A stretch of 64,000 nt of DNA. It comes from JAABUE01 sp037440925 (GTDB lineage Bacteria; Chloroflexota; Anaerolineae; Anaerolineales; Villigracilaceae). Position numbers and translations under genes: made by a program. The notes beneath the pieces are model-generated. The model did no database searches, had not been told where the DNA came from, and saw only the letters and a program-made list of their open reading frames with translations. Of the stretch, positions 31,296-39,663 are shown piece by piece; within the stretch, counting starts at the first letter, position 1, and each line of letters opens with the position of its first letter. The stretch spans positions 12,874-76,873 of the forward strand of contig JBBITF010000007.1 in the NCBI GenBank assembly GCA_037440925.1, written 5' to 3'.

Positions 31296-31320
31296 GTAGC
31301 ATTTCAGTTTGTTGTGTGCA

Positions 31321-31480
31321 TGACTCCACTGCAAAAAGGTATTTGCACCGCAGAGCGCGCAGAGAACGCTGAGATTTTTTACCGATTCTGCAAAGAAAAG
31401 GCGCTCTTGATGCGGGTTTTGCAAATTTTCAACCTGCGCGCTCCGCGTTCTCGGCGGTTATGGTTTTTGCAGTGCAGTCA
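31321..31480. mobile_element. MITE-like repeat, copy 2 (inverted)
   Basis: Bounded by TGACTCCACTGCAAAAA and TTTTTGCAGTGCAGTCA, terminal inverted repeats of 17 bases with one mismatch. The interior is the reverse complement of 58777-58938. It lies upstream of fmt and leaves only about 30 bases before the fmt promoter. No target duplication is visible. Confidence 0.8.
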
Positions 31481-31493
31481 AAAGTACAAAGGT

Positions 31494-31521
31494 TTGCGGC
31501 ACAGGCGCGCTATGTTACAAT
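31494..31521 (+). promoter_or_regulatory. Putative fmt promoter
   Basis: TTGCGG, 16 bases, TACAAT, ending 8 bases before the ATG at 31530. This implies a leader of about one base or none, like several other genes here. Confidence 0.5.
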
Positions 31522-31529
31522 TGTCAAGC

Positions 31530-32462
31530 ATGTCTGTGCGAATTGTTTTCATGGGGTCGCCCGCTTTTGCCTTGCCCAGCCTGCGGGCGTTGCGTAAGTC
31601 TCAGGCTTGCGCTACTGAGGTCGTCGGCGTTGTCACTCAGCCCGACCGCGCCTCGGGACGCGGGCGCGAATTGAAAGCGCCGCCGGTCAAAACCCTGGCG
31701 CTCGAATTGGGAATTCCGATTATCCAGCCCGAAAAATTGCATCAACCTGAAGCCATGCAGCAGTTGAGCGCCTGGCAGCCCGATTTGATTGTGGTGGCGG
31801 CCTTCGGGCAAATTTTACGCCCTGAAGTGCTGCGTCTGCCGCGTTTTGGCTGCATCAACGTTCATGCTTCCCTGTTGCCGCGCTGGCGGGGCGCTGCGCC
31901 TGTTCAAGCCGCCATCCTCGCGGGCGACGAAGAGACGGGCGTCACCATCATGAAAATGGACGCGGGATTGGACACCGGCCCCATCCTCAGTCAGCGCGCT
32001 CTGCGCATCTTGCCAGACGAGACGGCTGCTTCCCTTATGGATAGGTTATCTACGCTGGGAGCGGACTTATTGCTCGAAACGTTGCCCGGCTATCTCGCCG
32101 GCGAGATTCTTCCTCGCCCGCAGGCCGAGCAGGATGTGACGTATGCGCCGATGTTGAAGAAGGAAGACGCTCGCCTGGATTTCAATCGTTCTGGCGCAGC
32201 GTTGGCCCGCCAGGTGCGCGCCTATCATCCCTGGCCGGGCGCTTTCATGGATTGGCAGGGCGCGCCGCTCAAGATTCGCCAGGCGCACGTTGTCAGAGAT
32301 TTCGGCGACGTTGTCCAACCGCCGGGCGCACGCACAGTGATGAATGGGACGCCGGCCGTCTTTGCCGGAGATAACACGCTGCTGGTTTTGGATGAGGTTC
32401 AACCGGCGGGCAAGAATCCCATGAGCGGCAAAGCCTTTTTGAGTGGGGCGCGCGCTTGGTGA
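31530..32462 (+). CDS. fmt: Methionyl-tRNA formyltransferase
   Basis: Formylates Met-tRNAi with 10-formyl-THF for translation initiation. 310 residues from ATG 31530 (SVRIVFMGSPAFALPSLRAL); an ATG at 31512 would add six residues. The catalytic region is GCINVHASLLPRWRGAAPVQ at about 105-125 (Asn, His) with the ETGVTIMKMDAGLDTGPIL loop after it. The C-terminal OB-like domain (about 205-310) contains VRAYHPWPGAF. No def gene is adjacent. A MITE-like copy lies immediately upstream. Confidence 0.96.
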   Translation: MSVRIVFMGSPAFALPSLRALRKSQACATEVVGVVTQPDRASGRGRELKAPPVKTLALELGIPIIQPEKLHQPEAMQQLSAWQPDLIVVAAFGQILRPEVLRLPRFGCINVHASLLPRWRGAAPVQAAILAGDEETGVTIMKMDAGLDTGPILSQRALRILPDETAASLMDRLSTLGADLLLETLPGYLAGEILPRPQAEQDVTYAPMLKKEDARLDFNRSGAALARQVRAYHPWPGAFMDWQGAPLKIRQAHVVRDFGDVVQPPGARTVMNGTPAVFAGDNTLLVLDEVQPAGKNPMSGKAFLSGARAW

Positions 32463-32520
32463 ACGGTTGGCCGTTTTTGGTCGTGGCGCGGCACAAATCA
32501 GTTGATTCACAGGTGCTGAT

Positions 32521-32979
32521 ATGGCTCAAAGGAAAGATGATCGTTTTGTCAGTCTGTTCAATTGGCTCGAAGGGGTGATTTATTATTTCATTGCGGCGGC
32601 CTTGATTATAGCGGCGCTGGCTGCGCTGGTCTTGGCGGGCGCGCAGTTTTTCAGCGGTCTTTCAGCCGATTTATATGACGCCGTTTTGCGCTTGCTGGAT
32701 GCGTTATTATTGGTGATGATGTTGGTAGAAATCTTGCACACCATCAACATTTCGCTGCGGCAGCATGTCCTCACCTCTGAGCCGTTTTTGATTGTGGGGC
32801 TGATCGCAGCCGTGCGGCGAATGCTGGTCATTACAGCCGAGCAATCGCGCCTCATCGAGAATCCCGAAGTGTTTCGATTGATGTTGTTGGAATTGATGCT
32901 GCTGGGCGGCATTATCCTGACGCTTTCGCTTGCCATTTTCATCTTACGGCGCTCTCGGGGGGCTGATGCAGGCTCTTGA
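32521..32979 (+). CDS. PsiE-family membrane protein
   Basis: 152 residues with four membrane segments: LEGVIYYFIAAALIIAALAA, LLDALLLVMMLVEILHTIN, PFLIVGLIAAVRRMLVITAE and LMLLGGIILTLSLAIFIL. The spacing and the LMMLVEILHT/EPFLIVGLIAAVRRML segments fit the phosphate-starvation-inducible PsiE family, whose molecular function is not known. The start ATG at 32521 lacks a clear Shine-Dalgarno sequence. It follows fmt by 58 bases; no obvious link to phosphate genes here. Confidence 0.75.
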   Translation: MAQRKDDRFVSLFNWLEGVIYYFIAAALIIAALAALVLAGAQFFSGLSADLYDAVLRLLDALLLVMMLVEILHTINISLRQHVLTSEPFLIVGLIAAVRRMLVITAEQSRLIENPEVFRLMLLELMLLGGIILTLSLAIFILRRSRGADAGS

Positions 32980-33053
32980 CCCCCATGGGGAAACAGCGCA
33001 AATCACAGGCCGTTTGTCATCAAGAATGCAGTCAAAAGCCATTTTTTAGCGTT

Positions 33054-33084
33054 TTGAGAGCCTCTATGCCAAATTTGATATAAA
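33054..33084 (+). promoter_or_regulatory. Candidate promoter of glpK-glpD
   Basis: TTGAGA followed after 17-19 bases by GATATA/TATAAA in an AT-rich stretch, about 100 bases before glpK. The spacing is ambiguous. The 200-base gap between the PsiE-like gene and glpK holds nothing else recognisable. Confidence 0.35.
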
Positions 33085-33181
33085 ATGTGAAGGAAAGAAC
33101 ATTCAGAAGATTACCATAAGCCTTTGGAAGGGTATTTGCAAAGAGACAAATTAAGCCTGACAAAACTTCAGGAAGGTGCGT

Positions 33182-34660
33182 ATGCCAAAGTACATTGCCG
33201 CCATTGACCAGGGAACCACCAGCACACGTTGTATTCTCTTCGACCATGCGGGGAATATTGTTGCCTTAGCGCAGAAAGAACACCAGCAAATTTACCCCAA
33301 ACCTGGGTGGGTGGAACATGACCCGCTGGAAGTGTGGGAGCGCACGCAGAGCGTTATCCGCGGCGCGTTGGATCAGGCCGGCGTGGAGGCCGCGCAGATT
33401 GCGGCAGTGGGCGTCACCAACCAGCGTGAGACAACCGTGGTGTGGGAACGGGCCACCGGCCGTCCGATCTACAACGCCATCGTGTGGCAAGATACTCGCA
33501 CCGATAGCATCTGCGCTGACCTGGCCAAAGAGGGTGGCCAGGATCGCTTCCGCCTCACGACCGGCTTGCCTCTGGCAACTTATTTTTCTGGCCCCAAGAT
33601 CAAGTGGATTTTGGATCATATCCCCGGCGCGCGTGAACAAGCCGAAAGAGGCGACCTGCTCTTTGGCAACATGGATACCTGGGTGATTTGGAATCTGACC
33701 GGCGCGCATGTCACCGATGTTACGAACGCCTCTCGCACGCTGTTGATGGATTTGCACACGCTCGATTGGGACGATGAAATCTTGAACCTGCTTGGTATTC
33801 CGCGCGCTATGCTGCCGCAAATTCGCTCTTCCTCTGAAGTGTATGGGAACGCCAGGGGCGCTTTGGGCGGCGCGCCGGTGAGTGGCGATTTAGGCGATCA
33901 GCAAGCGGCGCTCTTTGGGCAAACCTGTTATTCCCCCGGCGAGGCCAAGAATACTTATGGAACGGGCTGTTTCATGTTGCTCAATACCGGTCAGAAGCCG
34001 GTGCCGTCGAAATCGGGCCTTTTGACCACGCTAGGCTATAAAATTGGCGACCAACCTGCCGTGTATGCCTTGGAGGGCTCGATTGCCATTGCCGGCGCAT
34101 TGGTGCAGTGGTTACGTGACAACCTTGGCCTCATCGAAAAGTCATCAGATGTGGAAGCCCTGGCGCGCAGCGTAGAGGATAACGGCGGCATCTATTTTGT
34201 GCCGGCTTTCTCTGGCTTGTTTGCTCCTTATTGGCGCTCGGATGCGCGCGGCGTCATCGTTGGGATGACGCGCTATGTCAACAAGGGGCATATTGCTCGC
34301 GCAGCCCTCGAAGCGACCGCCTTCCAAACGCGCGAAGTGCTGGACGCTATGGAAGCCGATTCGGGCGTGCGTCTGACGACGCTGAAGGTAGACGGCGGCA
34401 TGGTCTTCAACGAGTTATTGATGCAATTCCAGGCTGACCTGCTGGATGTTCCTGTCATTCGTCCTAAAGTGGCCGAGACGACCGCCCTGGGCGCGGCTTA
34501 TGCGGCCGGCCTGGCGGTGGGCTTTTGGAAGAATTTCGATGAGTTGCGCGCCAATTGGGGCTGTGACAAGGAATGGCAGCCTTGCATGGATGCCGAGAAA
34601 AGAAATGCCATGTATGCTCATTGGAAAAAAGCAGTGACGCGCACTTTTGAGTGGGTATAA
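33182..34660 (+). CDS. glpK: Glycerol kinase
   Basis: Phosphorylates glycerol to sn-glycerol-3-phosphate. 492 residues from ATG 33182 behind AGGAAGG. FGGY-fold landmarks: IAAIDQGTTSTRCILFD at the start, VGVTNQRETTVVW (substrate-binding Arg-Glu), AIVWQDTRTD, FGNMDTWVIWNLTG, YGTGCFMLLNTG and LKVDGGMVFNELLMQ near the end. The next gene is glpD, 43 bases on, so glycerol is taken to dihydroxyacetone phosphate; no glycerol facilitator is present. Confidence 0.97.
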   Translation: MPKYIAAIDQGTTSTRCILFDHAGNIVALAQKEHQQIYPKPGWVEHDPLEVWERTQSVIRGALDQAGVEAAQIAAVGVTNQRETTVVWERATGRPIYNAIVWQDTRTDSICADLAKEGGQDRFRLTTGLPLATYFSGPKIKWILDHIPGAREQAERGDLLFGNMDTWVIWNLTGAHVTDVTNASRTLLMDLHTLDWDDEILNLLGIPRAMLPQIRSSSEVYGNARGALGGAPVSGDLGDQQAALFGQTCYSPGEAKNTYGTGCFMLLNTGQKPVPSKSGLLTTLGYKIGDQPAVYALEGSIAIAGALVQWLRDNLGLIEKSSDVEALARSVEDNGGIYFVPAFSGLFAPYWRSDARGVIVGMTRYVNKGHIARAALEATAFQTREVLDAMEADSGVRLTTLKVDGGMVFNELLMQFQADLLDVPVIRPKVAETTALGAAYAAGLAVGFWKNFDELRANWGCDKEWQPCMDAEKRNAMYAHWKKAVTRTFEWV

Positions 34661-34703
34661 ACCCTCCCTCTTGCGTCTTCCACTTGATGACCGGAACAGA
34701 AAC

Positions 34704-36395
34704 ATGAACAGACAAGACATCTTGACCTCGCTCAAGGAAAAGCCCCAAGTCTCTGTGTTGATTGTAGGGGCAGGCATCAACGGCATTGGCACCTTCCGTG
34801 ACCTGGCCCTCAACGGCGTGGATGTATTGCTGGTAGACCGGGGTGACTTTTGCTCTGGCGCCAGCGCCGCCTCTTCGCACATGGCGCATGGCGGCATTCG
34901 TTACCTCGAAAACGGCGAATTCCGTCTTGTGCGCGAGGCGGTGAGAGAACGCAATCGTATGATTAGTAACGCGCCTCATCTGGTCAAGCCGCTGCCGACC
35001 ACTATTCCCATGTTTAAGTGGTTTTCGGGCTTGCTCAATGCGCCGCTTAAGTTCTTGGGTTGGCTCGATCGCCCGTCCGAAAGAGGCGCAGTGGTCATCA
35101 AGATTGGTTTGATACTCTACGATGCGTATACAGGACGCCAACGTATCGTGCCGCGCCATCGGTTTCGGGGGCGCAAGGAATCGTTGAAAAAGTGGCCGCA
35201 CTTGAATCCAGCCATTATCAACACTGCCACTTATTATGATGGCGCTATTTTGAATCCTGAGCGCTACGCTCTTGAATTGGCGCTAGACGCCGAGAGCGAA
35301 GGCCCTCATGCCCGCGCCTTGAACTATGTCAGCCTGGCAGGCGGCAGCGCGGATACAGTCCTTTTGCGCGATGAGTTGACCGACGAAACCATCCACGTCA
35401 AGCCGAAATTGCTCATCAATGCTGCGGGGCCGTGGATTGATTTCACCAATCGCATTTTGGGGGTCTCTACCCGCTTTATCGGAGGGACGAAAGGCTCTCA
35501 TCTCATCTTGGATCACCCTGCTCTAAGGGAGGCCATTGGCGAGCATGAATTCTTCTTTGAAAACAAAGATGGCCGTATTGTTTTGATTTTTCCTTTGTAC
35601 GACAAGGTGTTGATTGGCACCTCGGATATTCCCATCGAGAATCCAGATGAGGCGCGTTGTACCGAAGAGGAGATCGAATATTTTTTGGCAATGATCGAGC
35701 GGGTATTCCCGAATATGAAAGTCACCCGTGACCAGATTGTCTTTTGGTTCAGCGGCGTTCGTCCTTTGGCTTTTAGCAGCGCCAAGACGACCGGCCAAAT
35801 TACCCGCGACCATTCCATCCAGGTGCTGGAAGGAACGTGGACTGGACTGACCTTTCCGGTGTACTCGCTGGTGGGCGGTAAGTGGACTTCCTATCGGGCG
35901 TTTTCAGAAGAGGTGACCAACAAAGCGCTGGAATATTTAGGGCTGGAACGCCGCAAGAGTACGGCTGCCCTGGAAATTGGTGGGGGGCGTGCCTTCCCGC
36001 ATACGCCGCAGGAGCAAAAACGTTTCCTGGATGGCTTATGTGCCTGGACAGGGCTGCCTGGCGAACGGGTGCAATTCTTGTTCGAGCGGTATGGGATGCG
36101 GGCAGAGCAAGTTTGCACTTTCATCGCGCGTGAGCAGGATCGCCCTCTGGTATCTCTGCCGGGTTATTCTCGCCGCGAGATTGCTTTCTTGGGACAAGCC
36201 GAGAAGATCGTTCATTTAGACGATTTGGTGCTGCGTCGTTCGATGTTGGCAATGCTTGGACAATTGAATCGAGAACGACTAAGTGAACTGGCCGATGCCC
36301 TGGGAGAGGCGCTTGGCTGGAGTGAAGAGCAAAAAAAGGCTGAGATGACGCGTGTGCAGGTTATGTTGGCAGATAAGCACGGGGTGCGGATTTGA
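34704..36395 (+). CDS. glpD: Glycerol-3-phosphate dehydrogenase (FAD)
   Basis: Membrane-associated FAD enzyme oxidising glycerol-3-phosphate to dihydroxyacetone phosphate and passing electrons to quinone. 563 residues from ATG 34704. N-terminal dinucleotide fold VLIVGAGINGIGTFRDLALNG (about 17-37), the SSHMAHGGIRYLENGEFRLV signature, NAAGPWID in the middle and LIGTSDIP / GVRPL segments. The C-terminal about 150 residues form the usual helical DAO_C domain. Co-transcribed with glpK. Confidence 0.95.
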   Translation: MNRQDILTSLKEKPQVSVLIVGAGINGIGTFRDLALNGVDVLLVDRGDFCSGASAASSHMAHGGIRYLENGEFRLVREAVRERNRMISNAPHLVKPLPTTIPMFKWFSGLLNAPLKFLGWLDRPSERGAVVIKIGLILYDAYTGRQRIVPRHRFRGRKESLKKWPHLNPAIINTATYYDGAILNPERYALELALDAESEGPHARALNYVSLAGGSADTVLLRDELTDETIHVKPKLLINAAGPWIDFTNRILGVSTRFIGGTKGSHLILDHPALREAIGEHEFFFENKDGRIVLIFPLYDKVLIGTSDIPIENPDEARCTEEEIEYFLAMIERVFPNMKVTRDQIVFWFSGVRPLAFSSAKTTGQITRDHSIQVLEGTWTGLTFPVYSLVGGKWTSYRAFSEEVTNKALEYLGLERRKSTAALEIGGGRAFPHTPQEQKRFLDGLCAWTGLPGERVQFLFERYGMRAEQVCTFIAREQDRPLVSLPGYSRREIAFLGQAEKIVHLDDLVLRRSMLAMLGQLNRERLSELADALGEALGWSEEQKKAEMTRVQVMLADKHGVRI

Positions 36396-36491
36396 AACAT
36401 ATCTCTTTCGAATTTTGTCCTTTTTACCCCTTCCCTTATCAGGCTATATACATATAATAGCAAATTGTTAACTCTAACCTGATGAGGTATC

Positions 36492-37532
36492 ATGAAAATT
36501 TGCGTATTGGGTGATCCCACCTGGGACGATCCTTTCGATCCGTCCTACTATTTGCAGGCTTATGACTGGGAAATGCACGACTTACATTGCCCGCATGTTG
36601 CCGAAGAATTGGCCGCGCTTGCCAAGCGCGGCTTCGATGTTTTTTTGAACATGTGCGATGGCGCCGCGGATGAGCCCGACCGTCCAGGCATAGATGTGGT
36701 GCGCGCGTTGGAGGCTTTGAATGTTCCTTTTACCGGCGCGGCTTCTCACTTTTATGAACCGACGCGTGAGGAGATGAAGCGCGTTTGTCGCCAGCAAGGA
36801 ATCCGCTACCCGGAGGGCAGGAGCTTCACGAATGAACGCATCCTGCGTCGTCAACTGAAGGGGTTGCGCTTCCCGCTGATTGTCAAGCATCCGAACAGTT
36901 ATGGCAGTATCGGATTGATCAAGGAATCGCGCGTCGAGACGATCGAGCAATTACAAGCCCAGGTGACTCGCATGGTCGAGATGTTTGGCGGCGCGCTGGT
37001 AGAAGAGTTCATCGAAGGGCGCGAGTTTTCGGCTTTGGTTTCCGAGAACCCAGACGATCCTAATGAACCGGTCACGTATGTGCCGGTTGAAATTATCTTT
37101 CCGGCAGGGGAATCTTTCAAGCATACGGCGATGAAATGGCAGCGTTTCAACGAGATGACCGTTCGGCCGGTGCTGGAAGAACCTCTGGCAACTCGCCTGC
37201 GTGATATGACCAAAAAATTATTCTTGGGGTTAGACGGTACCGGCTACGGGCGGTGCGATATCCGCATGGATGCGCAAGGGGAATTGTTCATGCTGGAAAT
37301 CAACCCGCAGGGCGCTGTCTTCTATCCGCCCGACCAGCCCGGCATGGCAGATTACATCTTGCAATATGATGAGCGAGGTCATGCCGGCTTTATTGACCTG
37401 CTGCTGCGTTCTGCTTTTGCTCGCCATCGGCGGCGCAACGAGATGCAAATGGGCGCTTCGATTTTACCGCGTGAGATGCAGGAAAGCGACGTAAAGTCTG
37501 CCTCACTTGCGCGCCAGCACGAGCAGCAATAG
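36492..37532 (+). CDS. ATP-grasp family ligase (D-Ala-D-Ala-ligase-like)
   Basis: 346-residue ATP-grasp enzyme. The N-terminal domain (MKICVLGDPTWDDPFDPSYY, DVFLNMCDGAADEPDRPGID) precedes the ATP-grasp fold: RFPLIVKHPNSYGSIGLIKE (about 126-147), ALVEEFIEGREFSALV, and CDIRMDAQGELFMLEINPQG with the metal-binding Glu and Asn near residue 270. Such enzymes join an acid to an amine; related ones make D-Ala-D-Ala or peptide-like compounds, and the acceptor here cannot be told. TGATGAGG precedes the ATG. The 3' end overlaps the convergent methyltransferase gene by 30 bases. Confidence 0.87.
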   Translation: MKICVLGDPTWDDPFDPSYYLQAYDWEMHDLHCPHVAEELAALAKRGFDVFLNMCDGAADEPDRPGIDVVRALEALNVPFTGAASHFYEPTREEMKRVCRQQGIRYPEGRSFTNERILRRQLKGLRFPLIVKHPNSYGSIGLIKESRVETIEQLQAQVTRMVEMFGGALVEEFIEGREFSALVSENPDDPNEPVTYVPVEIIFPAGESFKHTAMKWQRFNEMTVRPVLEEPLATRLRDMTKKLFLGLDGTGYGRCDIRMDAQGELFMLEINPQGAVFYPPDQPGMADYILQYDERGHAGFIDLLLRSAFARHRRRNEMQMGASILPREMQESDVKSASLARQHEQQ

Positions 37533-38150
37533 ACTTGCTTGCGTTTCGACCTGTCGAATTTCTACTTTGAAGCCGGCGCTTGCAACAGGCTGCGTGAGTC
37601 TCTGTGCAATGACTTCCAGCGCATCGGGGGGAGTTTGAGCGGTGACTTTGAATAGCCAGGACAGGAAACGGTCGAGAGCGTTCTTGCCGGTTATCCAGGC
37701 GAAAGGCAGGATGACGAGCCGGCCGCCCTCTTTCAGCGTTCTATACGCCTCGTGCAGGGTGTGGCGGTCGAAGATGTATTCGGATGGGAAGGTAGAAACC
37801 ACGGTATCGAAAGTCTGGCTGGCGTAGGGCAGGGCTTGGGCCAATCCGCGCGTCAGGGCGATTTTCGTGTAGCCAAGATGGTGCAAGCCGGCACGGGCGA
37901 GACGGCCCATTTGGGGCGATTCGTCCAGTCCAAACGGGAGCAGGCCGAGGTCCAGCAGGAAGCGCTGCAAATGTCCGGGTCCGTGTCCCAGTTCGAGGAT
38001 GCGAGTCCCTTCAAGGAACGGAATCACGCTCCGCACCCAGTCTTTCCAGCGCCCAAAGGAAACAACCCAGGCTACCAGGTCGTATGTCCAGGCAAAGGTA
38101 TGGTAAAGCAGGCGGAAAAAAAGGCGCAGGGGACAGGTGAGCAAGTTCAC
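37503..38150 (-). CDS. Class I SAM-dependent methyltransferase
   Basis: 215 residues from GTG 38150. An N-terminal amphipathic stretch (FFRLLYHTFAWTYDLVAWVV) precedes the Rossmann core: motif I RILELGHGPGHLQRFL (about 55-70), the acidic residue in LPFGLDESP, motif with VVSTFPSEYI, and LKEGGRLVILPFAW. The layout resembles UbiE/MenG-like or phospholipid methyltransferases, without a firm substrate. A TTG at 38165 would place the start inside the T run of the preceding terminator and is rejected. It overlaps the convergent ATP-grasp gene by 30 bases at the stops. Confidence 0.85.
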   Translation of the reverse strand: MNLLTCPLRLFFRLLYHTFAWTYDLVAWVVSFGRWKDWVRSVIPFLEGTRILELGHGPGHLQRFLLDLGLLPFGLDESPQMGRLARAGLHHLGYTKIALTRGLAQALPYASQTFDTVVSTFPSEYIFDRHTLHEAYRTLKEGGRLVILPFAWITGKNALDRFLSWLFKVTAQTPPDALEVIAQRLTQPVASAGFKVEIRQVETQASLLLLVLARK

Positions 38151-38195
38151 TTTGAAACAAAACAAGGGTTTGGCTTTGGGGAGCCAAACCCTGTT
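38151..38195 (-). terminator. Terminator between YtxH gene and methyltransferase
   Basis: On the minus strand AACAGGGTTTGGCT pairs with AGCCAAACCCTTGTT (one bulge), followed by TTGTTTCAA. It ends directly before the GTG start of the methyltransferase gene, so it may attenuate that gene rather than isolate it. Confidence 0.75.
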
Positions 38196-38213
38196 ATTTG
38201 TTCGGCGGCAACT

Positions 38214-38558
38214 TTAAGCGGTCTCTTCGGCTTTTTTGCCGACTTTGCCTCGCACGGCTTCCAGGGCGCCTTTTCCGCGCTCTTTTGCGGAAGCGACAAC
38301 TTCTTGTCCGCGTGCTTTGACCTGTTTGGCCAGTTCATCGGCGCGGGCGCGCGCTTCTTGGGCGGCGGCTTCAGCCTTTGCCAGCGCCTCCTCAGCGGTC
38401 AGTTGGGCCTTGTCGCGCAGTTCGATGCTTTTGTCTTTGATTAGAGCGCGGGTCTCTTCTCCTGATTGGGGGGCGAACAGCAAAGCCGCTATAGCGCCGG
38501 TCAGGCCGCCGACGATGAAACCTACTAAGAATGCTCCAAATTCATCGCGATCAGACAT
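38214..38558 (-). CDS. YtxH-domain protein
   Basis: 114 residues. One N-terminal membrane segment with the YtxH signature (FLVGFIVGGLTGAIAALLFAPQSGEETR), then a long Ala/Glu/Lys-rich helix (about 45-114) that should form a coiled coil. YtxH proteins are small general-stress membrane proteins of unknown mechanism. The ATG at 38558 follows AAAGGAGAC. Its neighbour upstream on the same strand (38585) is also a single-helix membrane protein and the two are likely expressed together. Confidence 0.88.
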   Translation of the reverse strand: MSDRDEFGAFLVGFIVGGLTGAIAALLFAPQSGEETRALIKDKSIELRDKAQLTAEEALAKAEAAAQEARARADELAKQVKARGQEVVASAKERGKGALEAVRGKVGKKAEETA

Positions 38559-38584
38559 GGTTTGTCTCCTTTCGTTGTGTGGGC

Positions 38585-39049
38585 TTATTTTTTCTTTACG
38601 CCTAACAATTCTAACATACGTGTCAGGCCGGCCAGGTAGCCGTTTAGTTTGATGACCGGTTCGACTACGTTTTCTCCCAGGAACTCCGCTGTGCCGCGCA
38701 GGTGATGGACTGTTTCGCTGGTGGCGTTCAGAATGGGGCGGACCTCGTTTTGTAGCAGGTTGATGAGGCTGGCAACTTGCACGATTAGCACGATCAGCGC
38801 TGCGCCAATCAGCAAAGATTCGAGCGCCATGAAGATGATAAATACATCACGGATACGCCCAACGTTTTCAGGCGGTGTATCGGGCCGCATCAAAAAGTAT
38901 ACCGCAGCGACAATGGCAACAACCAACAAGACAATGAAAATAATGGCGCCAACAAGCGCAGTTTGTTGACGACGGCTGGTCTCTTGTTGGGTGGCCGAGG
39001 GTGGCGGGGTGGGTTCCGAGGAGGCGAGTTCTGGTAGGGGAGTTGTCAT
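38585..39049 (-). CDS. Membrane protein of unknown function
   Basis: 154 residues. A Pro/Thr-rich cytoplasmic start (TTPLPELASSEPTPPPSA), two membrane segments (LVGAIIFIVLLVVAIVAAVYF and IFMALESLLIGAALIVLIVQV), then a helical end (LQNEVRPILNATSETVHHLR, FLGENVVEPVIKLNGYLAGL) that resembles the DUF948-like partners of YtxH proteins. No catalytic motif. TATAAT ends 6 bases before the ATG at 39049 and there is no Shine-Dalgarno sequence, so the mRNA may be leaderless. Confidence 0.75.
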   Translation of the reverse strand: MTTPLPELASSEPTPPPSATQQETSRRQQTALVGAIIFIVLLVVAIVAAVYFLMRPDTPPENVGRIRDVFIIFMALESLLIGAALIVLIVQVASLINLLQNEVRPILNATSETVHHLRGTAEFLGENVVEPVIKLNGYLAGLTRMLELLGVKKK

Positions 39050-39055
39050 GGTAAT

Positions 39056-39061
39056 ATTATA
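39056..39061 (-). promoter_or_regulatory. -10 element, leaderless arrangement
   Basis: TATAAT, then ATTACC, then the ATG of the membrane-protein gene at 39049 (minus strand). The divergent PilZ gene has its own ribosome-binding site on the other side. Confidence 0.5.
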
Positions 39062-39120
39062 GCATGAGTATTTCCGATATAGAATGCTTACTTGGATCAT
39101 AAGCAAGACAGGAGGCCGCC

Positions 39121-39489
39121 ATGGACGAATCAAGTCAGGAAAGAAGAGCAGAAGCGCGTAAGAAGGTGATGGCCTTTACGCCGGTGTATAACCTGGCAAG
39201 CAAATCCCTGCTGGGTTTTCTGGGTGACTTGACGATGAAGGGCGCCCAAATCATTGGGGAAAAGCCATTGCAAGTCGGGGCGCAAGTGATGTTGACGTTT
39301 AACTTACCCGCTGATTTGCCAGGCATCACCGTCAAACACATGGATATTCCGGTCACTGTGATGCGCTGTGAGCCAGACGTAAACAGCAAGGGAAGTTACC
39401 GGCTGGGTGTGCAATTCATAGAAACCAGCCCAGCAAACCAGGCGATCATCCACGCCCTGTTAGAGCGCTATCATTTTCGATACAAGTAA
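39121..39489 (+). CDS. PilZ-domain protein
   Basis: 122 residues, essentially one PilZ domain, a receptor for cyclic di-GMP. The N-terminal arginine-rich stretch (QERRAEARKKV) takes the place of the RxxxR motif and GDLTMKGAQI takes the place of the (D/N)xSxxG motif; the Thr for Ser change is mild. The end YRLGVQFIETSP is typical. It may respond to the diguanylate cyclase at 15-18 kb. The ATG follows AGGAGGCCGCC. Confidence 0.82.
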   Translation: MDESSQERRAEARKKVMAFTPVYNLASKSLLGFLGDLTMKGAQIIGEKPLQVGAQVMLTFNLPADLPGITVKHMDIPVTVMRCEPDVNSKGSYRLGVQFIETSPANQAIIHALLERYHFRYK

Positions 39490-39576
39490 ACAGGGTCTCA
39501 TCTCAATATTTCGGGAAGCGGCTAAGGTCAATGCTGTTTAGAGAACGTTCTGAAGTGCGAAATCTCCCGAATTCGC

Positions 39577-39596
39577 CCGAAGTCTTGAGACTTTGG
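39577..39596. repeat. Diverged CCGAAGTCT hairpin repeat
   Basis: CCGAAGTCT-TG-AGACTTTGG, followed by AGTCC. It is related to the elements at 4347 and 47261. It lies between the PilZ and radical SAM genes. Confidence 0.6.
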
Positions 39597-39627
39597 AGTC
39601 CTTATCTAAGTAGTATTGCAGCAAAGA

Positions 39628-39656
39628 TTGACTTTTTAGAATATTTGTTCTATAAT
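39628..39656 (+). promoter_or_regulatory. Promoter of the radical SAM gene
   Basis: TTGACT, 17 bases, TATAAT, a near-consensus sigma-70 promoter. The -10 element ends 7 bases before the GTG at 39664, so the transcript should start at or within a base of the start codon. Confidence 0.75.
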
Positions 39657-39663
39657 CAAAAAT

